Assembly: GCA_001687465.1 (NCBI GenBank)
Contig: LVLI01000084.1
Coordinates: forward strand, 1 to 64,000
Origin: Halocafeteria seosinensis
Lineage: Eukaryota > Sar > Bigyra > Bicosoecida
DNA length: 64,000 nt
Reading direction: 5' to 3'
Notes under the pieces: model-generated
Seen by the model: the letters and a program-made list of their open reading frames with translations, nothing else
Databases searched by the model: none
Told to the model about the DNA's origin: nothing
Translations under genes and position numbers: made by a program
Shown: positions 57,472 to 64,000 of the stretch, piece after piece
Layout of the letters: every line of letters starts with the position of its first letter
How positions within the stretch are numbered: the first letter of the stretch is position 1

Positions 57472-60084
57472 TTAGCCCATTCCCAATTGCATTCCGGAAT
57501 CCGATCGCAAAAACGAGGGTGACGATTCAGAGAGTCGCGAGAGTGCACACGAAGGGCTGAAGTCCTCATGAGTGTAGGAAATACCTTCGTTCGGCGAAAT
57601 ATCCTCGAGGCTATACTCGCTATCGGAGGGAGATAGGCTAGAGCGGGGAGGGATTGAGCAAGTAGGAGTACCACCGTCCCGGAAAGCAACGGAATTGCCC
57701 GTATATGCAGGTTCTGGTTGGTATTCTTGAAAGAGTCTATGACACGAGAGAACTTGCGAAGTGTTGCTCTCATTCCCTACAAGGCGGTCGTCACCAAACG
57801 GCGAGTCAGATAAATTTCCTCCAGACGCTCGGCTCTCTAACGGTTCCGGCTTGCAAGTTACAGGTGCAAATTTTCCGATACAGGGCTTTATTTGCTTTTC
57901 CCACACGCTTTGTACGTTCACTGGTGCGTTGTCACCAGTACAAACTGTGCCCGTTTCTTCGTCAAATTCAAAACGACCTGCGTCGACAAGTACCATAAAG
58001 TCAACAGCTATTGGCTTGCTGGACGAGTTGGATCCACGTACAGAAAAAGTCTGACTCGGGGATATCGGTAAAGTCCACTTCACTCTGTGCCAAAGTACGT
58101 GTAATGAAAAGTGAACTCATGACACCGTGCGTCCTCTGAACTGGGCAGTTCACTTACAAGAGACCAAACGCTAGCTTTCCTCCGTACAGCTGTTGTCGGA
58201 ACGACGTATGTCGTCGATGGAGCAAAGAACAATTCGCGGGTACCCATCCAACGGTGATTTCCGCATTGCCGAGGAGAGCGATAGGGGGAAACAAGTAACA
58301 ATTTGCGGTCAGTAGAGTAAAAGTTTACTATCCGCACTATCTGCGTATAAGCACATTTGCATCAAGCATCAAATAGAAGTAGCCATCAAACCCACAACGT
58401 ACTGTTTCTTCATGGTTCTCCGAAGCAACCACAATGTCTTCCTGGAGCGCGTAATCCCTTTGACACTCTGCAGTATGTTTCAAGTTCTTCTCGTGCTCTT
58501 TTGTCCCTTTGGTTGATTTAGATTTTTCCAGGCTTCGTCGTTTGCCAACGCGGTTGCTTTTTTTAGCAGTATCACTCGTCGCAGCCTCAGTCCGTGCTTC
58601 TCTAGAAGCACAGCCGGTTGCACGTTTAGGCACTTGAACAGTATTACGTGGCGAGGAGTTGCAAACACCACTCGCTGCCTTGTTCCGCGCATTGCCCGCA
58701 GGAGGGCGGGGAGTTTCTTTCTTCATTTTCTTGAACATGTCGATTGCCTCCTCAACAGACGCTCCTGAGTTCTTCCACCGTTTCAAGCTGCGCTCCCACA
58801 CCCCTTGAATATCGGTGGGTCTATAGCCTTCCGGAAACAAGATCTTCTTGCTTTTTAGATCGTAGTCGAATCGGCCTGTTGCGAATCAAGTCAAATAAAT
58901 TCTCTAGGAAAGATTCCAAGGAACAAATCAAGATGTTAGCGCACTTACGGAAATAAGCATCAAGAGGAACATCCGCAATAGAATCGCAATCGGTGCCCTG
59001 TAATCAAGCCTCGGGTGGCCTCAAAATTGTAAAGTAAAAGCATGTCTCTTTTCCACTTACAATAGACCAAACATTTTCTTTATGATTTATAGACTCAATA
59101 GGAATGGAATCCTGCGCATCGGGTGCAAGGCATAGCTCTCTTGAACCAATGCATTTTCGACATCCGAGTTCTGACACAAGCAGTGAATCGAGTTATAGGC
59201 ACAGCAGCGTACTGGAAACTAAATTGCCTTTCCAACAACATACCCGACTTTCTATAATACCAGTAGACATTTACCTCTTGACCCTTCTTCAAGGATTTCG
59301 CTCCCATGACTTTAGCAATAAACGGTAGTGATTCTCCCGGGGAGGAAACAGAAATATCGTCACCAATGTAGAATTTCTGGCCATGCACAGTGAAGGCAAA
59401 CTCCGTCCAATCACTAGTCACATCCTTCTGAGTTTGATTTTGCTCTGCATATATTCTTGGTTGCATCGCATTAATATATTACCCACTGGTGTATAGGGGA
59501 CCCGTAAGAATCTTACCTGAGCAGAGGGACTTGTTCTTTCGGCCAGAGCTCTTTGTATAGCCCTTTCGCGCTGCACGGCGTTTGCTTGTGGTAATACCGT
59601 GATCATACTTATTCCGTGCATGGGGGTTCAAAGTCCTCGACTTTTTCGGGTCCAGTGCATTGGATGAAGAGGTTGGAGATTCTGGTGTAGCTGTCGCTTG
59701 CTGTTTGGTAGTGGCAGCCTTCTTTGATCCAGCAAAGCATCCGGAACGACTTGCATTGCATGTCCTCTTTCTTTTATATGCCCGAAGTGATGGTGGTGAT
59801 GAAGATGGTGAATGTGTTGGTTCATATCCACTGCATACTCCCTCCCACGTAGGGAAATTCTTTCCTTCAGTGGAATCCTGTTTAGCAGACCGCGCACGTT
59901 TCGTCACACGTCTCAGTTTGTTATTCATATTATCTCCAATATGATCTATATATTCGCTTTTATCAGCCTCTGAAGTATTAAAATAAGAGCTGGAAACGCG
60001 TCGATTCCTCTTCCCTACTGAGCTGTTTTGAGGCTCGTTTGGAGCCTCCGCAGCTCTTTTTCCTACGCGCCGTTTGGGAGGCAT
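57472..60084 (-). CDS. Tandem BAH-domain nuclear protein
   Basis: Eight exons (59517-60084, 59244-59444, 59061-59170, 58949-58997, 58403-58875, 58158-58340, 58042-58084, 57472-57977; introns 62-73 nt) give 710 residues. The first 190 residues are basic and Ser/Thr-rich (KKRAAR-type nuclear signals). BAH 1, about 195-310: FYIGDDISVSSPGESLPFIA, QEVNVYWYYRKSE, GSRELCLAPDAQDSIPIES, VWSI. BAH 2, about 445-540: DYALQEDIVVASENH, IVRIVNFYSTDRKLLLV, MGTRELFFAP, VWSL. After each BAH comes a parallel motif (DAYFRRFDYD; SDFFCRFEFD), with similar intron positions, so the two halves arose by duplication. BAH modules read nucleosomes or histone marks. No catalytic domain is present. Confidence 0.85.
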
Positions 60085-60727
60085 GAGGAACGTTATTCCG
60101 TTTTCAATCAATTCATCCAGTAAACGGATCCTGATACACAATTTGTGTAAGGAGCAGAATTCGCCGGAAAAATGTGAATTCCTCTTTTGAAAGACACAGC
60201 CACTCTCGATTCCTTTCGTTCTATTTCACTCAGTAATCAGTCTTTTCGCCTAGTTTCAACGACGGCAAACAGGCCTAGAGTACAATATTGAAAGAATACC
60301 ATATGATGTAACTTTGAGAACGGTGTCGGCTTGTGCATAAACAATCCCTAGACGTCCTCTAGCGATAGAAGACGTCGTGTGAAGGTGAGCTTCACAAGGC
60401 AGCGGAGAGGAATCCAACTTGATTATCCAAGATTACCGGGTACTGTTCTCCAACCTGAGTGTGCAAGGCAAGGGCTCTCCCAGAACTTTTCCGCCCATCA
60501 CACGGAGCTGTTCAGATAGAATCCTTGTAAAGGCGCAGGAACAAACTCAACAGCCGTTTTACAGCTTTTCAACATACCAAAAGCAGCCCACATCCGCCGG
60601 ATTCCTTGAGACAGACACACTCGAAAGCATTCCAACTTTCGCAGAGGATAAGATACCAGCGATCCCCCAGGCAAGGATTCACTTCACTATCGCGCCCTTA
60701 CAGCTGGGGTCGCTTTCTTCTTTTCCA
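60085..60727. other. Intergenic region
   Basis: About 640 nt upstream of the BAH gene. A 183-codon plus-strand frame (60419-60970) runs opposite the small Cys-rich gene, lacks an ATG at its start and shows no motif, so it is treated as a shadow. Confidence 0.4.
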
Positions 60728-61195
60728 CTACCTAGCCTCTGCGCAGCATTGGGTGCAAGGTTCGACCTTGTTTTGCCCTACACGACAATAGGGTCCAACA
60801 GTGGGGACAAATTGACAGATTTTATCCTCTTCACGTTGGCATGTTCTGCAGGGGATTTCTGCAGTGGTATCTGTGCATGGTGTACACGGTTGAGATTTGG
60901 TGCAAAAGGGGCCTTGGTGGTTCCCACAGTCCCGTTCAGTATTTGGTTCTTTCCCGCCTTTTGCACTTAAATAGCAGTCCCGACGAACAAAATCCTGCAA
61001 AAATACAATATGCATTTTGATAATTGAATTATGCCACTGCCACTGCCACAGCACCGGTAAAAGCCTCCTTACATCGTCGTCCGGAGGAGGCTTCATCCCA
61101 GCCTTAAGCACGAACCCCCATTCCACCACGATCAATGCCAGCAAGAATACCGTGACAACGAAGGATCGTTGTCTTGAAGTCGACGTGAGCACCAT
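60728..61195 (-). CDS. Small secreted or membrane-anchored Cys-rich protein (129 aa)
   Basis: Two exons (61073-61195 and 60728-60994, intron 77 nt, in frame). The N-terminus MVLTSTSRQRSFVVTVFLLA continues with LIVVEWGF and acts as a signal peptide or signal anchor. The remaining ~90 residues hold 13 Cys in closely spaced pairs (CTKSQPCTPCTD, IPCRTCQREEDKICQF, VEPCTQCC), pointing to a disulfide-bonded extracellular module. The stop TAG at 60728-60730 is preceded by AG, so a further intron (AG|GTAGTG) is possible and the protein may be longer. No known family recognised. Its Cys pairs do not follow the repeat of the 1567-aa protein. Confidence 0.65.
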   Translation of the reverse strand: MVLTSTSRQRSFVVTVFLLALIVVEWGFVLKAGMKPPPDDDVRRLLPVLWQWQWHNSIIKMHIVFLQDFVRRDCYLSAKGGKEPNTERDCGNHQGPFCTKSQPCTPCTDTTAEIPCRTCQREEDKICQFVPTVGPYCRVGQNKVEPCTQCCAEAR

Positions 61196-61923
61196 CTTTG
61201 ATGAATTGATAACCGGGAGGCTTTTCAAAAAAAAACACAAGCTACCGTTATGGGGTCAGGGTGAAAATCAAAGAGCACAGGCCACGAAATATGGTATAAA
61301 TGAATGGCGCAAGCCCAAGAACTATGTAAACTTCCCTATGGACAACACTTTGTTTTCTATTGGAGGAGAATGTACCATGTAACTGGACAAAACGTCTTGG
61401 CTGGAATCCAGCTTCACAGCTCAGTGGAATCGAAATTCAGAATTATCGGATGTAGTTTGCAGGGCACCTGGAGATTCGGACTGGAAACAATGACGATGCA
61501 TCTTTAGATGCCAGCGTGAAGGATAGCCAATATTAGGAGCGTCTTTGATTTGATCATTATAGTGTGGTACAGTTGTTCATTTTGTTTATGTTTCTACCTT
61601 AAACAAACCAGGCTGACACTGCTTCTGTGGTTCCTCACAAAACTGTCCGGTGATTGCTTGTTTAGGATGTGTGTATTAGTATTGCTCCTAGCGGAAGACG
61701 TGTAATCTACAGACTACGCTAGGAGTGAACCCTATCCGGAATCGCTCCAACATCTTCACGTTGTGGCGCATCAACGTGACAGTTTAGCCGTCTTCAGCTT
61801 TCGAAAGTTCCCGTTGTTCCCCAGCGGGAGCCCGGTGCTTTCCTGTTTAGGATCCATAAGCTTGAGGAGCTTCGAATTGCTGTGTAGTCAAAGCATGATT
61901 CATATAGCAACCTCTCAATTTCA
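61196..61923. other. Intergenic region with several hairpins
   Basis: No protein gene seen. Three inverted repeats cluster in ~140 nt: CTCCTAGCG (61685-61693) with CGCTAGGAG (61717-61725); CACGTTG with CAACGTG at about 61757-61778; and CCCGTTG with CAGCGGG at about 61811-61829 (one wobble pair). They might be a structured RNA or the 3' UTR of the neighbouring gene. Confidence 0.4.
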
Positions 61924-63828
61924 TTAATTAAGCGTCGAGACCTCACTTACATCTGGATTCCAATAATGGTTGGCTCTTCTGTATACATAGTTCAGAGCGT
62001 CAAAGCGATCATTACTTCCCGTTTCCTTGTCTGGGTGATGAACTTGTGAAAGTCTGTGATACAACTTCCGACGTTGTTTAGGATCAGCGTGCCATGAAGT
62101 AGCGTCGAGAACTCGGGAGAGCTCTTCCCAGTGGTAACTGATATCGGAATTGCTGCGGAGACGAGCAAGAGCAGGAAACTCACTATGAGCAGCAGAATTA
62201 CGAACTAGTTCGTCAGCTGCCGAGATCGCTGAAATTAGCTTCTTTCCAGCATTAAGAGTAATTAATAGCACGGGGAGGGCTGCATCGTCAGGATCGCTTC
62301 TTTCTACTGCAGCCGCTGGCACATGTATTAAACCAAGTTCATTGTTGACTACGATCATAGCAGCCGCTCCGGCAGTTCTGACATAGTGTTGTTTCTCGCC
62401 AAAGGGACAGACTCCTCGAAGGACTACCACGAATGCATTCTCCGTTTCCTCCGGGTCGTTTTTCAAAGGTTCGCATGCTAATTGCGGATCACCGAGCACA
62501 ATCCTCAGTGGATTCACAGGATATCTATCTCCAAACTCACCCCTCAAAAATTCATCCTCAATATCGAATTTCCAGTTGTCTGGATCTTCAGCCTCATCCT
62601 CATCATCGTCTTCTGACATTGAAAGACGATGCGTTTCTCCATCTGCATCCTTCCAAATGAGATCTCCATTTTGATCCATCTCTACTTCTTCTGCATCCAG
62701 CTCGTTCATACTTGAAGTCATATCTCCCTTAGTTGCCTGAAGTATAGCCCGGCGTTTATTCTCTTCAATACTGACTTTCTTTTCATATTCCTGTTTTCGT
62801 GTTTGGGGAAGCTGAACTCGCAAGAGGCCAGAAGTAGAGTTTCCATCATCCTCTTCCTTCCGAGGATCTTCATCGACTTGGTCATCAGGATGCAGTGACT
62901 TACAGTATTGACCATCTCTGGGGATTCTTGCAGCAAGTTCACCGGAGTCCTGCTGAAGCTCCGCAAGAATCTTTAGTGCTTCACTTCCTACCATGACCAC
63001 AGGAAGGTCAATATCCTGAGTTTCTGTTTCCGTTAGCGGCATTCTGAAAGGTTCACCAAAATCGTTTACGACGATCACTCCTAAAGCAATCTGGGATTGC
63101 GCGATGAGTGCTTTGTCACTAAACGAGCATGTCCCCCGTTGGACTACAACAAAACTATTCGCCACTTCCTCCTGATTCTTGTATACACTGCAGCCATGAG
63201 GAGGGTCTGCTTGAACCAAAGGGGCTCTTTTACAGAATGCTGGCCCTCCAAACAAAGCTTTCACGTAGGGAATCGAAGTCACAGGATAGTCATCTTTGAC
63301 TATTTCTACCTTTCCGGTGGAACCGTCAATACGATTGGTTCCGTAGAGGAGATTCATCATAATCTCTGTCCTGTTTTCGCCATTTGGAGCTCGGAATGTT
63401 AAGGTCTTGGGAATATCAGCTTCGTGAATCATTTGAACGACATCCATTACCGGGAGTTCTTTGATGTCTTCACCATTCACAGCCACTAAAGCGTCTCCGG
63501 CTTTTAGCCATCCCTTTACTTCTCCTTGACCCATTTTCCCGTTTATTTTCGAAAACCCCACTATTTGTAACCTCTCATCAAACCGTATACCCAAAGGATC
63601 ATGAGAGAAAAATTCCACATTGAAAAGCCCTGCATCCAGTAATTCATCATCTTCATCGAATGCAGCGCGTCGTGTCATATCTCGTTGTGACAGGGAATTC
63701 GGCGGAGCGCCATGGCTTGGAGTGCAGCACAGGGAAGCTGATGTTGCCAGCCATGCCATTACTAGAATCCGTGTCCCAGAAAACGTTAGAATTGGGCATT
63801 GCTTCGTCTTGGCAGGAAATAGCGCCAT
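61924..63828 (-). CDS. Secreted or ER-lumenal PDZ + two PA domains + degenerate J-domain protein
   Basis: A single exon of 634 residues. The N-terminus (TFSGTRILVMAWLATSASLC up to about residue 40) resembles a signal peptide. Residues about 67-150 form a PDZ-like domain (GWLKAGDALVAVNGEDI, VVQMIHEADIPKTLTF). Two protease-associated (PA) domains follow: about 175-300 (SFVVVQRGTCSFSDKALIAQ, IALGVIVVNDFGE) and about 420-545 (AFVVVLRGVCPFGEKQHYV, AAAMIVVNNELG), separated by an acidic linker. At about 565-625 is a J-like helix pair with an intact HPD (LYHRLSQVHHPDKETGSNDR). PA domains usually bind substrates or sort proteins in the secretory route; the HPD would allow Hsp70 (BiP) stimulation. No transmembrane span after the signal. 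Combined function unknown. Confidence 0.83.
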   Translation of the reverse strand: MALFPAKTKQCPILTFSGTRILVMAWLATSASLCCTPSHGAPPNSLSQRDMTRRAAFDEDDELLDAGLFNVEFFSHDPLGIRFDERLQIVGFSKINGKMGQGEVKGWLKAGDALVAVNGEDIKELPVMDVVQMIHEADIPKTLTFRAPNGENRTEIMMNLLYGTNRIDGSTGKVEIVKDDYPVTSIPYVKALFGGPAFCKRAPLVQADPPHGCSVYKNQEEVANSFVVVQRGTCSFSDKALIAQSQIALGVIVVNDFGEPFRMPLTETETQDIDLPVVMVGSEALKILAELQQDSGELAARIPRDGQYCKSLHPDDQVDEDPRKEEDDGNSTSGLLRVQLPQTRKQEYEKKVSIEENKRRAILQATKGDMTSSMNELDAEEVEMDQNGDLIWKDADGETHRLSMSEDDDEDEAEDPDNWKFDIEDEFLRGEFGDRYPVNPLRIVLGDPQLACEPLKNDPEETENAFVVVLRGVCPFGEKQHYVRTAGAAAMIVVNNELGLIHVPAAAVERSDPDDAALPVLLITLNAGKKLISAISAADELVRNSAAHSEFPALARLRSNSDISYHWEELSRVLDATSWHADPKQRRKLYHRLSQVHHPDKETGSNDRFDALNYVYRRANHYWNPDVSEVSTLN

Positions 63829-64000
63829 TCTGGATGAAATTCCAAGTATACAGTCACTTGATGCGTTTCACGCCTACTTCACAAGCCCCTCTTCGTGTCC
63901 CATTAGGGTGCAAAAGAGCCACTGTGTATACTGGACTACAATATTTTCAAATTATCTATCAGCGTAATTTGAAGCTCATAGTACAAGGGAGTAGAATATG

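Noticed and set aside
60419-60970. 183-codon plus-strand open frame
   Set aside because: It lies opposite the spliced Cys-rich gene, lacks an ATG start and shows no motif.
1-64000. CRISPR arrays, bacterial operons, transposases or integrated viral blocks
   Set aside because: No spaced direct repeats, no Shine-Dalgarno-driven gene clusters and no transposase, integrase or reverse-transcriptase motifs were seen.

Overview
This window is nuclear DNA from a compact eukaryotic genome, most likely a unicellular alga or other protist. Almost every gene is eukaryotic: CHD1 remodeller, CDC14 phosphatase, CLN3/battenin, PP6-regulatory-subunit (SAPS) protein, ER ubiquitin-conjugating enzyme, splicing factor CWC24, Pur-alpha, SET and BAH proteins. 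A U6 spliceosomal RNA gene is present and most genes carry short GT-AG introns, usually 60-90 nt. I reconstructed 66 introns in 24 loci by matching reading frame on both sides (65 in 23 accepted genes, one in a weak candidate); extremes are 44-45 nt and one of 232 nt. I cannot name the species. One undetermined base (41674) marks it as assembly sequence.

Layout. 0-8.7 kb: end of an Asp/Asn beta-hydroxylase gene (+), a fumarylacetoacetate-hydrolase-family gene (-), a SETD3/RLSMT-type SET methyltransferase (+), a SEC14-GOLD lipid-transfer protein (+) containing an AT-AC intron, and an unknown 196-aa protein (-) whose stop codon overlaps that of SEC14. 8.8-13.5 kb: a 1567-aa membrane protein built of dozens of Cys-rich repeats, with a recent 480-bp internal tandem duplication. 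14-24.5 kb: LRR protein (+), insulysin-like M16 protease (-), CHD1 with an added N-terminal PDZ-like domain (-). 24.5-26.3 kb is empty. 26.3-35.8 kb: UBE2J/UBC6-like E2 (+), Pur-alpha (-), U6 snRNA (-), mitochondrial ribosomal L7/L12 (+), METTL-type methyltransferase (-), coiled-coil protein (+), TTD14-like ATPase (-). 36.4-49.5 kb: CLN3 (-), SAPS protein (+), CWC24/RNF113 (+), MFS transporter (-), CDC14 (+). 49.5-52 kb: a frameshifted glycosyltransferase remnant and otherwise gene-poor DNA. 52-64 kb: bacterial-type isocitrate dehydrogenase with a C-terminal extension (+), a giant-virus-like family-90 glycosyltransferase with four introns (+), a tandem-BAH protein (-), a small secreted Cys-rich protein (-), and a secreted PDZ-PA-PA-J-domain protein (-).

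The genes do not form an operon or a single pathway; they are independent housekeeping and cell-surface genes, often in tight convergent or divergent pairs. The least expected items are the AT-AC intron, the domain combinations (PDZ+CHD1, PDZ+PA+PA+J), the recently amplified Cys-repeat surface protein, and the virus-like glycosyltransferase.
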